Source: Spirochaetia bacterium 38H-sp (lineage in GTDB: Bacteria; Spirochaetota; Spirochaetia; Winmispirales; Winmispiraceae). From it: a stretch of 64,000 nucleotides of DNA. Under the pieces are notes generated by a model, which was given only the letters and a program-made list of their open reading frames with translations, did not search any database and was not told where the DNA came from. Where the stretch lies: NCBI GenBank assembly GCA_039023545.1, contig JBCHKQ010000001.1, forward strand, positions 835,018 to 899,017, given 5' to 3'. Shown piece by piece: positions 34,142-42,180 of this stretch. Made by a program: the position numbers and the translations under genes. Within the stretch, counting starts at the first letter, position 1. Each line of letters begins with the position of its first letter.

Positions 34142-34178
34142 AAACCGAACGGAGCCATGACAAGCATGGCTCCTTTTT
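34142..34178 (+). terminator. Terminator combined with the CCGAACG box (element 13)
   Basis: ACCGAACG is followed directly by stem GGAGCCATG/CATGGCTCC with a 5-base loop and TTTTT. Here a T-tract replaces the usual CTGCCTGCGGC end, showing that the box can precede a true terminator. It lies between the second permease and the GH20 gene. Confidence 0.85.
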
Positions 34179-34191
34179 AATAGGAGAAAAA

Positions 34192-35964
34192 ATGAAGCCG
34201 CCCTCTTATATAAGAGTAAAAGAGCTTATTACGAATGAAGAAAGCAAAACTTTTTCTGATGAGTTTATTTTTACGCTAAAACAATATTCTATTGGAGACA
34301 GCCTTCCTCCTTCTATAAGTGCAATCAAGGACGAGACACTGCCTGAGGAGGGGTATATTCTTGATACCAGAGGAGAATCAATACTTATAAAATACAAAGA
34401 TAGTAGAGGACTCCTGTGGGCTGTAAAGACGTTATATCTTCTTACAGACATAAAGAACAACAGCATCCCTTCTGTTTTTATCAAAGATTGGCCGGATGTC
34501 TCCAGAAGGGCATTTATGCTTGATATCAGCAGGGATAAGGTTCCCAGCCTTTCCACTGTGTTTGAGATGATAGATATTTTATCACTTCTTAAGTTTAACG
34601 AGATACAGTTGTATATAGAACACACTTTTGCATACAGAGGGCATGAGGTAGTATGGAAAAATGCCTCCCCCTATACCCCTGCAGATATAATGAGATTGCA
34701 GCAGTATGCGGCTGCCAGAGGGATAGAACTTGTACCCAACCAAAACTCGCTGGGGCATATGGAGAGATGGCTCAAGCATAATAAATACAGGCATCTAGCG
34801 GAGAAACCGGATGGATTTACTGATCCTTGGGGGGTTTTCAGGGCAGATCCTTCTACGTTATGCCCTACGGATACTGATTCTCTTGTGCTTGTAAAAGACT
34901 TGTATTCGCAGCTTTTGCCTTTATTTTCCTCTCCTTTATGTAATGTGGGAGGTGATGAGCCTTTTGAGTTTGGAAGTGGAAGAAGTAAGGCAGAGTGTGA
35001 TAAGAGGGGGAAGTCGTCTGTTTATCTGGATTATATTCTCAAGCTCAGAGATATTGCCGCATCTTATGGCAAAAGAATACAAGTCTGGGGGGATTTTATT
35101 CTTGAGCATAACGAAATTTTGGATAAACTTCCTCATGATGTTATTGTTGCAGACTGGTGGTACGATGCTGGTTATAAGTTTTCCGAGCATGCGCAATCTT
35201 TTAGAGAGCGTGATATTCCTTTTTATCTGTGCGTTGGGACTTCTTCCTGGCTTTCTCTTGGAGGGCGATGGGAAAACGCACGGCAGAATATCCTTGAGGC
35301 TATAGAGGCCGCAAGGCAAAGCTCTCCGCTGGGACTTATGATTACGGACTGGGGGGACCAGGGGCATTTTCAGCAGCTTGCAGTGTCCATGCCCATGCTT
35401 GCCTTGTTTGGAATTGCTGCATGGGATAATTCTGTAACAGATGATGTCGCACTATGGGAAAATGCAGGGCTTGATTTTACAGCTTCTCACATCTACGGTG
35501 ATACAGAACTTTCTGTAGCTGCATATAAGCTTGCAAATCTTCCTATTATAAAGGAAGCCGGATGGCATAATACAAGCCCTCTTGCTGTCATACTGATAGA
35601 CCATTTTTATCCTTATTATAGATCTTCTTATTCTCAGTTTAGAAACAGAAGTTTTTCTCCTGAGAAAGATATTATAGCAGAAGCAAGGGAATCTGCTGTT
35701 TCTGCTTCTCCATCCCTTTGGAAGGACGAGCTTCTTTTTACCTGCGATATTCTTGATTTTGCCTCAGATTATGCGGAGGCTTTTCTTGCAACACCTGATT
35801 TTAAGGCTTCTCAGATTGAGCCATCTGTTTCTTCTGAGCTTTTCACACGTCTTGAGCGGCTTGTTTTTGACTATGAGACAAGGTGGCTTATGAGAAACCG
35901 TATGGGCGGACTTGTCGATAGTGTAGGAAAGCTTAAGGGGATTTTTGATCTCCTTGTCAGATAG
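34192..35964 (+). CDS. GH20-family beta-N-acetylhexosaminidase
   Basis: A 590-residue glycosidase without a signal peptide, so cytoplasmic. It would release N-acetylglucosamine or N-acetylgalactosamine from imported oligosaccharides. An N-terminal alpha/beta domain (residues ~5-100, GYILDTRGESILIKYKDSRGLLWAVKTL) is followed by the GH20 barrel starting RRAFMLDISRDKVPS. The catalytic Asp255-Glu256 pair is in NVGGDEPFEFG, and DWW and WGD motifs that shape the GH20 sugar pocket follow. A helical C-terminal region (~480-590) is of unknown role. The start ATG 34192 follows TAGGAGAA. Position behind the ABC importer supports a role in using the imported sugar. Confidence 0.88.
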   Translation: MKPPSYIRVKELITNEESKTFSDEFIFTLKQYSIGDSLPPSISAIKDETLPEEGYILDTRGESILIKYKDSRGLLWAVKTLYLLTDIKNNSIPSVFIKDWPDVSRRAFMLDISRDKVPSLSTVFEMIDILSLLKFNEIQLYIEHTFAYRGHEVVWKNASPYTPADIMRLQQYAAARGIELVPNQNSLGHMERWLKHNKYRHLAEKPDGFTDPWGVFRADPSTLCPTDTDSLVLVKDLYSQLLPLFSSPLCNVGGDEPFEFGSGRSKAECDKRGKSSVYLDYILKLRDIAASYGKRIQVWGDFILEHNEILDKLPHDVIVADWWYDAGYKFSEHAQSFRERDIPFYLCVGTSSWLSLGGRWENARQNILEAIEAARQSSPLGLMITDWGDQGHFQQLAVSMPMLALFGIAAWDNSVTDDVALWENAGLDFTASHIYGDTELSVAAYKLANLPIIKEAGWHNTSPLAVILIDHFYPYYRSSYSQFRNRSFSPEKDIIAEARESAVSASPSLWKDELLFTCDILDFASDYAEAFLATPDFKASQIEPSVSSELFTRLERLVFDYETRWLMRNRMGGLVDSVGKLKGIFDLLVR

Positions 35965-35987
35965 GCGGGGCATTGCCCCGCTTTTTT
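35965..35987 (+). terminator. Rho-independent terminator
   Basis: GCGGGGC/GCCCCGC with a 3-base loop and six T, starting directly after the GH20 stop codon. Confidence 0.93.
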
Positions 35988-36034
35988 AGTCTTGTCTTTT
36001 TTTCTGCATGGATGCATTATTGTACAGGGGTTTT

Positions 36035-36916
36035 ATGAGTATCGAATATTTGAGAAAGCCGGAATGGCTTAAGATAGATCTTGGCTTGTCGGATGATCTC
36101 AAGCTTGTAAAAAAAGAACTCAGGGATAAGGGGCTGAGTACGGTATGTGAAGAGGCTCGCTGTCCAAACCTGCATGAGTGCTGGGGCAAATTTAGGACAG
36201 CTACGTTTCTTCTCCTGGGGGATGTGTGTACTCGTTTGTGTAAGTTTTGCTCTGTAAAACATGGTCGTCCTTCTGCTGTAGATAAAAACGAGCCAACAAG
36301 GGTTGCGGATGCTGTAAAACGATTGGGAATTAGGCATGTTGTTCTTACAATGGTTACGAGAGATGATCTTGTCGATGGTGGAGCTTCTATTGTAGCGGGT
36401 ACTGTCAGAGCTGTGAGGGGTGTGGATGAGTCCATAACAACTGAGGTTCTTGTATCTGATTTTAGGGGCAACAGTGAGGCTCTTTCTATTCTTGCTGAGT
36501 CTGAGCCTGATATTGTGAGTCATAATATTGAGACAGTAAGAGCTCTGACTCCAAAAGTGCGCTCTGGCTTTTCTTATGATGCTTCTCTTGAGTTCTTAAA
36601 AAAGGCTGGGGAGGCCATTTCTTCTTATGGTGGTATTCTTAAGTCCAGTCTTATGCTGGGGCTCGGAGAAACAGAAGAGGATGTACGTGAGTCTTTGATG
36701 GATCTCAGGCACTGCGGCGTAAGGATTGTAAATATAGGGCAGTATTTGCAGCCTTCCAAGGAGCAGATATCTGTTGTGCGTTATGTTAGGCCCGAGGAGT
36801 TTTATTCTTATAAGGAATATGCTCTTTCTATTGGTTTTGATGTCTGCAATTCTGGTCCTCTTGTCAGGTCAAGCTATCATGCTGAGGACAGTGCAGGTCT
36901 TATAGGTTCTAGGTAG
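36035..36916 (+). CDS. lipA: Lipoyl synthase
   Basis: A 293-residue radical-SAM enzyme that inserts two sulfurs into protein-bound octanoyl groups to make lipoate. The auxiliary cluster cysteines are Cys38, Cys43 and Cys49 (CEEARCPNLHEC), and the SAM cluster is Cys65, Cys69 and Cys72 (CTRLCKFC). VLTMVTRDDLVDGGA, VSHNIET and SSLMLGLGET are further family signatures, and the C-terminal RSSYHAED is conserved. ATG 36035 behind AGGGG is preferred to the upstream in-frame start at 36008. It is needed for the lipoyl domain of the fusion protein at 3.4 kb. No lipB or lplA lies in the window. Confidence 0.95.
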   Translation: MSIEYLRKPEWLKIDLGLSDDLKLVKKELRDKGLSTVCEEARCPNLHECWGKFRTATFLLLGDVCTRLCKFCSVKHGRPSAVDKNEPTRVADAVKRLGIRHVVLTMVTRDDLVDGGASIVAGTVRAVRGVDESITTEVLVSDFRGNSEALSILAESEPDIVSHNIETVRALTPKVRSGFSYDASLEFLKKAGEAISSYGGILKSSLMLGLGETEEDVRESLMDLRHCGVRIVNIGQYLQPSKEQISVVRYVRPEEFYSYKEYALSIGFDVCNSGPLVRSSYHAEDSAGLIGSR

Positions 36917-36922
36917 CTTCTT

Positions 36923-36992
36923 GCCGCAGGCAGGCAGAAGGTGCTTTCTTCTGTGTTTTCCAAGGTTTTTAGCGCCTTCTGCCGTTCGGTAT
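36923..36992 (-). repeat. Intergenic stem-loop element 14, reverse orientation
   Basis: GCCGCAGGCAGG, stem GGCAGAAGG(T)GCT against AGCGCCTTCTGCC, then GTTCGGTAT. It lies between lipA and the nqr promoter. Confidence 0.85.
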
Positions 36993-37012
36993 AAATTTTT
37001 TTTTATTAAATG

Positions 37013-37041
37013 CTGACAAAATTGATAATGTTTGATAATAT
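37013..37041 (+). promoter_or_regulatory. Promoter of the nqr operon
   Basis: CTGACA at 37013-37018 and TAATAT at 37036-37041 are 17 bases apart. Transcription would start near 37048, which excludes the in-frame ATG at 37032 and supports the GTG start at 37113. Confidence 0.6.
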
Positions 37042-37112
37042 CCTATCGATATTATTTGATTTTTTTATTGTTTTGGATAATTCTTTTTAGTATATCCGGA
37101 AAGGGAGGCGTT

Positions 37113-38036
37113 GTGATTAAAGCGCTGTTTACAAAACAGAAGCCTATGCGCAGGGTGCTTCTTGCACTTTTGCCTGTGTTGTTATGGGCTCTTTATTTTT
37201 ACGGGATACGGCTGCTTCTTCTGGGGTTGGTTGTTTTTCCCGTTGGGATTTTGGTCGAGTTTGTCATGGAGAAGAGGCGAGGACGCAAGGTCAGCGAGGC
37301 TGTTCTTGTGACCTGTCTGTTGTATCTTCTGTCTCTGCCCCCGGCTGTTCCTCTGTGGATTGCGGGAGTTGGTATTGCTTTTGGTGTGTTTATGGCCAAA
37401 GAGGTTTATGGCGGATTTGGCCGCAATGTGTTTAATCCTGCTATTGCGGGCAGGCTTTTTGTGTATATTACATTCCCCAATTTTATGACGCGCTCATGGA
37501 TGGTGCCAGGGGGCTGGGGGCTTTCTCCAGATGCTCTGACGGCGGCTACTCCGCTTGATGCCATAAGACAGGGACTTGCTCCGCCGCTGTGGGATATGGT
37601 GAGTGGTATTCATCCTGGTAGTATGGGTGAGAGCGCTATTGTGCTCATTGTTCTTGCAGGGCTTTATCTTGCTTTTACCAATACGGCAAGCTGGAGGACA
37701 ATGGTTTCTGTTCTTGTAGGTGCTGCAGGGCTTTCTTTTTTGCTCAATTTGATTGGCGTTTCTTCTGTTGCATCTCCTGTGTATACTCTTTTGTCCGGTA
37801 GTTTGCTTTTTGTGGCTGTTTTTATGGCAACTGATCCTGTTACTGCGCCCAACAGCAAGAAAGCGCACTGGGTTTATGGTCTTATTATTGGTTTTGTTGT
37901 TGTTCTCATAAGGTCGTTTTCTCTTTTCTCAGAGGGGACAAGCTTTGCCATACTACTTGCCAATACTGCTGCGCCTCTCTTGGATGAGCTTTTGCCCGCG
38001 GCAAAAAAGAAGACTGCTTCCGGGGGTAAAAAATGA
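37113..38036 (+). CDS. nqrB: Na+-translocating NADH:quinone reductase subunit B, short form
   Basis: A membrane subunit of the sodium-pumping NQR complex. From GTG 37113, behind GGGAGG, it is 307 residues. The family core is clear: VSEAVLVTCLLYLLSLPPAVPLW, GKEVYGG-like AKEVYGGFGRNVFNPAIAGRLF, and ALTAATPLDA, in which Thr146 would carry covalent FMN. Typical NqrB is about 410 residues; the roughly 100-residue N-terminal extension is missing. Because no nqrA is present in the operon, loss of this region may go together with absence of NqrA. RnfD is the nearest alternative, but the downstream nqrF settles the complex as NQR. Confidence 0.88.
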   Translation: MIKALFTKQKPMRRVLLALLPVLLWALYFYGIRLLLLGLVVFPVGILVEFVMEKRRGRKVSEAVLVTCLLYLLSLPPAVPLWIAGVGIAFGVFMAKEVYGGFGRNVFNPAIAGRLFVYITFPNFMTRSWMVPGGWGLSPDALTAATPLDAIRQGLAPPLWDMVSGIHPGSMGESAIVLIVLAGLYLAFTNTASWRTMVSVLVGAAGLSFLLNLIGVSSVASPVYTLLSGSLLFVAVFMATDPVTAPNSKKAHWVYGLIIGFVVVLIRSFSLFSEGTSFAILLANTAAPLLDELLPAAKKKTASGGKK

Positions 38037-38674
38037 ACAGGGATTCTGTTGTTTATGTTGTTATTTTTGCTTTTCTTATTGCTTTTGTTTTTGTGGGAGT
38101 TTTGAGTGCTGCCTACATTGGAACAAAGACTATCGTGGATGACAACAGGGAGTTTGCCTTTTATAGTGCGCTTCTTTCTTCTCTTGGGCTGGATGTATCG
38201 GATAAAGCTTCTGTTGAGTCTGCTTTTTCCTCGGTGGAGGTTGCTGGATATGAGGGGCAGGATATATACAGGCTAAAAAACGCTGATAATGGTTACAACT
38301 ATGCCATTGTTGTATCCGGGCCAGGATTGTGGGGTACTGTCTCCATTGTGCTTGCTGTGAGCGAAGATCTTAGCCGTATAAGAGGCCTTTCTATACTGGA
38401 TCAGAACGAGACTCCCGGGCTGGGTGGTAGAATCACTGAGAATTGGTTTCTTGCTCAGTTTAAAGGCGAGTCTGTTTCTACTTCTGGTATAGATGTTGTG
38501 CAGACTGGTGGAAGCGGAGATGCGGATCGTTCTAACAGTAAGGTGGACGGTATAACAGGTGCTACGCGCACAAGCGATGCTATGGAAGCGATAGTCAATA
38601 AGGGGCTTAAGACCCTGAGAGAGGCGGTTTCTTCTCTCTCAGATTCTGATTTTGTATCTGCTGCGGGGAGGTAA
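38033..38674 (+). CDS. nqrC: NQR subunit C (covalent FMN)
   Basis: A 213-residue protein with one N-terminal membrane anchor (residues ~7-29) and a periplasmic FMN-binding domain. GITGATRTSDA contains the flavin attachment Thr178 of the consensus SGAT/TGAT site. ILDQNETPGLGGRI is the usual conserved segment before it. The start overlaps nqrB (ATGA). It passes electrons within the complex between NqrB and the other flavins. A short protein for the family (~250), mainly in the N-terminal half. Confidence 0.92.
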   Translation: MNRDSVVYVVIFAFLIAFVFVGVLSAAYIGTKTIVDDNREFAFYSALLSSLGLDVSDKASVESAFSSVEVAGYEGQDIYRLKNADNGYNYAIVVSGPGLWGTVSIVLAVSEDLSRIRGLSILDQNETPGLGGRITENWFLAQFKGESVSTSGIDVVQTGGSGDADRSNSKVDGITGATRTSDAMEAIVNKGLKTLREAVSSLSDSDFVSAAGR

Positions 38675-38676
38675 GT

Positions 38677-39273
38677 ATGGGGATGAAAGATATTTTCAAA
38701 GAAAATACATGGAGTAATAATCCTATTTTTATTCAGATCTTGGGTATATGTTCCACTCTTGCTGTTACCAACAAGCTTACCAATACTCTTATTATGACTA
38801 TTGGTGTTATGGCTGTTACTGCCTTTTCCAGCCTTACGGTATCTGCTCTTAAGTCTCTTATCCCTCATAAGGTGAGGATGATAACTCAGACTCTTATAAT
38901 TGCTTTTTATGTTATTCTTGTGGACATACTGCTTAAGGCATGGTTTCCCGAGGTCAGCAAAAGTCTGGGGCCATATGTGGGACTTATCATAACCAACTGT
39001 ATTATCATGGGAAGAGCGGAGGCCTTTGCACAGAGCAATACTCCTCTGCTTTCTTTCTGGGATGGGCTGACATCTGGTTTGGGGTATATGTGGGTACTTA
39101 TGAGTATAGCCTTTATAAGAGAGCTGTTGGGATTTGGCACTCTTTTTGATGTACGGGTTCTTCCGGAGGGCTTTGTTCCCTGGACAATAATGGTTATGGC
39201 TCCCAGTGCTTTTTTTATACTTGCAATGGTTTTATGGATTGCCAAGACTTTTATGAATAAGGAGGCCGCATGA
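38677..39273 (+). CDS. nqrD: NQR subunit D
   Basis: A 198-residue integral membrane protein with six helices, related to RnfE. FKENTWSNNPIFIQILGICSTLAVTNKLTNTLIM carries the conserved half-membrane helix region including a Cys near the proposed membrane iron site shared with NqrE. LIITNCIIMGRAEAFA contains the second, inverted site with Asn-Cys. It is translated two bases after nqrC and overlaps nqrE. Confidence 0.93.
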   Translation: MGMKDIFKENTWSNNPIFIQILGICSTLAVTNKLTNTLIMTIGVMAVTAFSSLTVSALKSLIPHKVRMITQTLIIAFYVILVDILLKAWFPEVSKSLGPYVGLIITNCIIMGRAEAFAQSNTPLLSFWDGLTSGLGYMWVLMSIAFIRELLGFGTLFDVRVLPEGFVPWTIMVMAPSAFFILAMVLWIAKTFMNKEAA

Positions 39274-39863
39274 GCCCTGATATAACGCCTATCGCCCTGT
39301 TTGTGGCGTCTATTTTTACCAGCAATATTCTGCTTGCTAATTTCCTTGGGATGTGTTCTTTTATTTCTATATCCAAGGACATGACATCCGCAAGCGGACT
39401 GGGACTTGCTGTTACCGTGGTTCTCACTATAACAAGTGCAATCAACTATCTTGTCTTACAATATGTTCTTATTCCATTGGATATAGTTTATTTGAGGTTT
39501 ATCGTATTTATCATAGTCATTGCTGCTGTTGTTCAGATGCTGGAGATGATAATAGACAGGATTTCTCCTGCGCTGTATATGGCTCTGGGAATATTTTTGC
39601 CTCTCATTACTGTAAACTGTGCAATCCTGGGCGTTGCTCTGTTTATTGAGATAAGACATTACACTTTTATACAGTCTGTTGTTTATGGGCTTGGCTCCGG
39701 GCTCGGATGGTGGCTTGCCATAGTTTTGCTTTCTGCTATACGCAAAAAAATAGAAAAAGCTCCTGTACCCGCAGGGCTTAAGGGACCTGGAATCACGCTT
39801 ATAACAATAGGTTTTATGGCCATGGCTTTTATAGGTTTTTCCGGCATGGTAGCCGTACAGTAG
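39270..39863 (+). CDS. nqrE: NQR subunit E
   Basis: A 197-residue six-helix membrane subunit related to RnfA. It shows SNILLANFLGMCSFISISKDM and LPLITVNCAILGVALF, the two Cys-containing half-helices that hold the membrane Fe centre with NqrD. The end GPGITLITIGFMAMAFIGFSGM is the family C-terminus and can be compared with the diverged RnfA at 96-668. The start overlaps the nqrD stop. Confidence 0.94.
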   Translation: MSPDITPIALFVASIFTSNILLANFLGMCSFISISKDMTSASGLGLAVTVVLTITSAINYLVLQYVLIPLDIVYLRFIVFIIVIAAVVQMLEMIIDRISPALYMALGIFLPLITVNCAILGVALFIEIRHYTFIQSVVYGLGSGLGWWLAIVLLSAIRKKIEKAPVPAGLKGPGITLITIGFMAMAFIGFSGMVAVQ

Positions 39864-39873
39864 GAGGACTTCG

Positions 39874-40983
39874 ATGCTTGATTTTTTTATACCCGCTATT
39901 GCCGTGGGAGGCATAACAGCATTTCTTGCGCTTCTCATTTCTCTTACTGACAGAATAGTAAATAACTACGGAGATGTTGAGATAGATATCAATAACGGCA
40001 AAAAAAAGCTTATAGCCAAGGGAGGTTCTCCTTTGCTTGCCACTCTGTCAAGAGAAGGCATATTTGTGCCCTCTGCCTGCGGAGGAAGAGGAAGCTGTGG
40101 CGCCTGCAAAGTAAAGGTCTTATCCGATGTGGGACAGCATCTTCCAACCGAAATTCCTTATCTTACGCCGGAAGAAATAGCAGAAAACATGCGGCTATCC
40201 TGCCAGATTAAGGTAAAACAGCCAATATCCATAGAAATTCCCGAGGAACTGTTTCTTGTAAGACGACTTACAACAACTGTAGAATCCATAAAAGATCTTA
40301 CACATGATATCAAAGAGGTGCGTTTTAAGCTCCCAGAGGGGACAAATATGCCATTTAAGCCCGGGCAGTATGTGCAGCTTGTTGTCCCTCCTTATGGGAA
40401 AATCAAAGAAAGTACCCAGCGAGCTTATTCTATATCATCGGTTCCAACGGAAGAAGGCGTAGTAGAACTCCTTATAAGGCTTGTGCCTGGTGGAATTGCT
40501 ACGACCTATGTACATGAGCATCTTAAAGAGGGCGATTCCATAGACATTGTAGGACCTTTTGGTGATTTTTATCTCAGAGACACGGATGCCATAATGCTCT
40601 GTGTTGCAGGTGGAAGTGGCATGGCTCCTATCAAGTCCATTCTCATGGATATGTATAACAGAGGAGCTACGGACAGAGATGTGTGGTTTTTCTTTGGTGC
40701 CCGTACTCAGAAAGATCTTTTTTATGTCGACATGTGGAAGGAACTTGAGAAAAAGTGGCCGCGCTTTAAGTTTGTGCCTGCACTATCAGAAGAACCTGAT
40801 TATGAGGGAGAAACAGGTCTCATAACAGAAGTGCTTGCAAAATACATACAAGAAAAAATACCAGCCGAAGCATCCAAAGAAGGCTATCTATGTGGCAGCC
40901 CCGGAATGCTCAACGCATGTATCAATGTGATGAGATCCTTTGATATACCGGAAGAAAAAATATACTTTGACAAGTTTGCCTAG
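39874..40983 (+). CDS. nqrF: NQR subunit F (NADH dehydrogenase, 2Fe-2S/FAD)
   Basis: The 369-residue NADH-oxidising entry subunit. One N-terminal membrane helix (residues ~4-25) precedes a 2Fe-2S ferredoxin domain with Cys69, Cys75, Cys78 and Cys110 (SACGGRGSCGACK ... LSCQ). The ferredoxin-reductase-like part binds FAD (RAYSISSVP) and NADH (CVAGGSGMAPIKSIL, YLCGSPGM). This subunit separates NQR from Rnf, which uses RnfB/RnfC instead. AGGAGGAC precedes ATG 39874. The last gene, of unknown function, follows after 11 bases. Confidence 0.95.
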   Translation: MLDFFIPAIAVGGITAFLALLISLTDRIVNNYGDVEIDINNGKKKLIAKGGSPLLATLSREGIFVPSACGGRGSCGACKVKVLSDVGQHLPTEIPYLTPEEIAENMRLSCQIKVKQPISIEIPEELFLVRRLTTTVESIKDLTHDIKEVRFKLPEGTNMPFKPGQYVQLVVPPYGKIKESTQRAYSISSVPTEEGVVELLIRLVPGGIATTYVHEHLKEGDSIDIVGPFGDFYLRDTDAIMLCVAGGSGMAPIKSILMDMYNRGATDRDVWFFFGARTQKDLFYVDMWKELEKKWPRFKFVPALSEEPDYEGETGLITEVLAKYIQEKIPAEASKEGYLCGSPGMLNACINVMRSFDIPEEKIYFDKFA

Positions 40984-40994
40984 GGGAGGAAAAC

Positions 40995-41456
40995 ATGAAA
41001 AACAACCCTTTATACAAGAAAGCCTACGCCAACATGCAACCCGGGGTTATAACAGCAGATGGTTTTCTTGGCGACGATACGCGAAGTCTTGCGGACATAA
41101 TAGAAGCAGACGAGGAAGCCTTTGCAGCACTTGGCCTTGAGTTTGAAGAAGTTGCGCAAAAACTAAGACAGCTTCAGACAGAAGGATTAAGAGGACTTGG
41201 AGAACCTGTTACAGTAGAAGGCAAATGGCTGGTACGTGTTGACGACGCTCGTGGTCGACTCCCCTCACCATTTGAAGACGGGATATTTAGAAAAGTAAAC
41301 ACAGAAGTTCTCAACAAAAAAAACAATACAAGAATAGTATTTACGGATCTGAGTCTCCATCTAATGGAGAAATACCACTTTCTAGAAGGTAAAGGTTCTC
41401 CCTTCCGTCTGGAGCCGGCCGATATAAAAGCCGTTTTATATGATACAGAAGAATAA
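40995..41456 (+). CDS. Conserved-looking protein of unknown function at the end of the nqr operon
   Basis: A 153-residue, soluble, acidic protein, not recognised. It has no signal peptide, cysteine motif or membrane helix. The N-terminal part (YKKAYANMQPGVITADGFLGDDTRSLADIIEADEEAFAALGL) is helical; the C-terminal part has VEGKWLVRVDDARGRLPSPFED and ends in LEPADIKAVLYD. A GGGGAGG site precedes ATG 40995, 11 bases after nqrF, and the stem-loop element after its stop suggests the operon ends here. Because nqrA is absent, it may be an assembly or regulatory partner of the complex; this is inference from position only. Confidence 0.75.
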   Translation: MKNNPLYKKAYANMQPGVITADGFLGDDTRSLADIIEADEEAFAALGLEFEEVAQKLRQLQTEGLRGLGEPVTVEGKWLVRVDDARGRLPSPFEDGIFRKVNTEVLNKKNNTRIVFTDLSLHLMEKYHFLEGKGSPFRLEPADIKAVLYDTEE

Positions 41457-41484
41457 AACAGTCCTAATATTATAAAAAATATGA

Positions 41485-41528
41485 TACCGAACGCGCAGCC
41501 CGAAAAAGCGGGCTGCGCTGCCTGCGGC
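41485..41528 (+). repeat. Intergenic stem-loop element 15, forward orientation
   Basis: TACCGAACG overlapping a perfect 10-bp stem GCGCAGCCCG/CGGGCTGCGC with a 6-base loop, then TGCCTGCGGC. It lies 28 bases after the last gene of the nqr operon. Confidence 0.88.
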
Positions 41529-41556
41529 AAAATCTAATAGCTCTCATATAGTTTTT

Positions 41557-41585
41557 TTGACATCCTCTTAAGACAATATTATATT
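41557..41585 (+). promoter_or_regulatory. Promoter giving a leaderless nitroreductase mRNA
   Basis: TTGACA (41557-41562) and TATATT (41580-41585) are 17 bases apart. The ATG at 41593 lies seven bases after the -10 box, where transcription should start. Confidence 0.65.
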
Positions 41586-41592
41586 TTATCTC

Positions 41593-42177
41593 ATGAAAAG
41601 CAAAGAAATCTTATCAGAAATAGAACAAAGAAGAGCCTATAGAGCTCTGGCGGAAAAGCCTATAGAGCAGGATGTGCTTGATAGACTTCTCTCTGCGGCA
41701 GTTCTTGCACCCTCGTGCATGAATAAGCAGCCTTGGCGATTTTTACTTGTTACAGAGGATGCTGAGAGAGAAAAGGTCGCGGACAGCCTTACTAGAGGAA
41801 ACTACTGGGCAAAAAAGGCACCAGCCTATGTTCTTGTGATTACTTCTCTGGAACTTGACTGCAAGCTGCCACGCAACAGAGAATATGCACTCTTTGATAC
41901 AGGAATGGCGGTCATGAATCTTCTTCTGCAAGCAACAAAAGAAGGTCTTTATGCACACCCCATGGCAGGTTTTGATGCGGATAAACTTGCAGAGAGTATG
42001 GGAATTTTTGATGAGTTTATCCTTGTTACAGTCATAGCCCTTGGATGGCCTGGGAGCACTGAAAGTCTTGGAGAGCAGCACCTTACAATGGAAAGTGCTC
42101 CCCGTGACAGAAAACCCATAGAATCGGTTGTTTTTAAAAACAAGTGGGATAACGATAAAGCAAAAAAAGTACAATAA
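41593..42177 (+). CDS. Nitroreductase family flavoprotein
   Basis: A 194-residue FMN-dependent NAD(P)H oxidoreductase. RRAYRALAEKPIEQDVLDRLLSAAVLAPSCMNKQPWRFLLVT is the FMN-binding N-terminal region (Arg-Arg-x-x-Arg and S-x-x-N-x-Q-P-W). YALFDTGMAVMNLLLQATKEGLYAHPM and VTVIALGWPG are the conserved core and C-terminal strands. Natural substrate unknown. No ribosome-binding site precedes ATG 41593, and the mRNA probably starts at the A of ATG. The gene converges with the glycerate kinase gene, with stops four bases apart. Confidence 0.9.
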   Translation: MKSKEILSEIEQRRAYRALAEKPIEQDVLDRLLSAAVLAPSCMNKQPWRFLLVTEDAEREKVADSLTRGNYWAKKAPAYVLVITSLELDCKLPRNREYALFDTGMAVMNLLLQATKEGLYAHPMAGFDADKLAESMGIFDEFILVTVIALGWPGSTESLGEQHLTMESAPRDRKPIESVVFKNKWDNDKAKKVQ

Positions 42178-42180
42178 GCA

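Noticed and set aside
37032..37112. Translation start of nqrB at ATG 37032
   Set aside because: The ATG lies inside the predicted promoter (CTGACA-17-TAATAT), while GTG 37113 has a good GGGAGG site.
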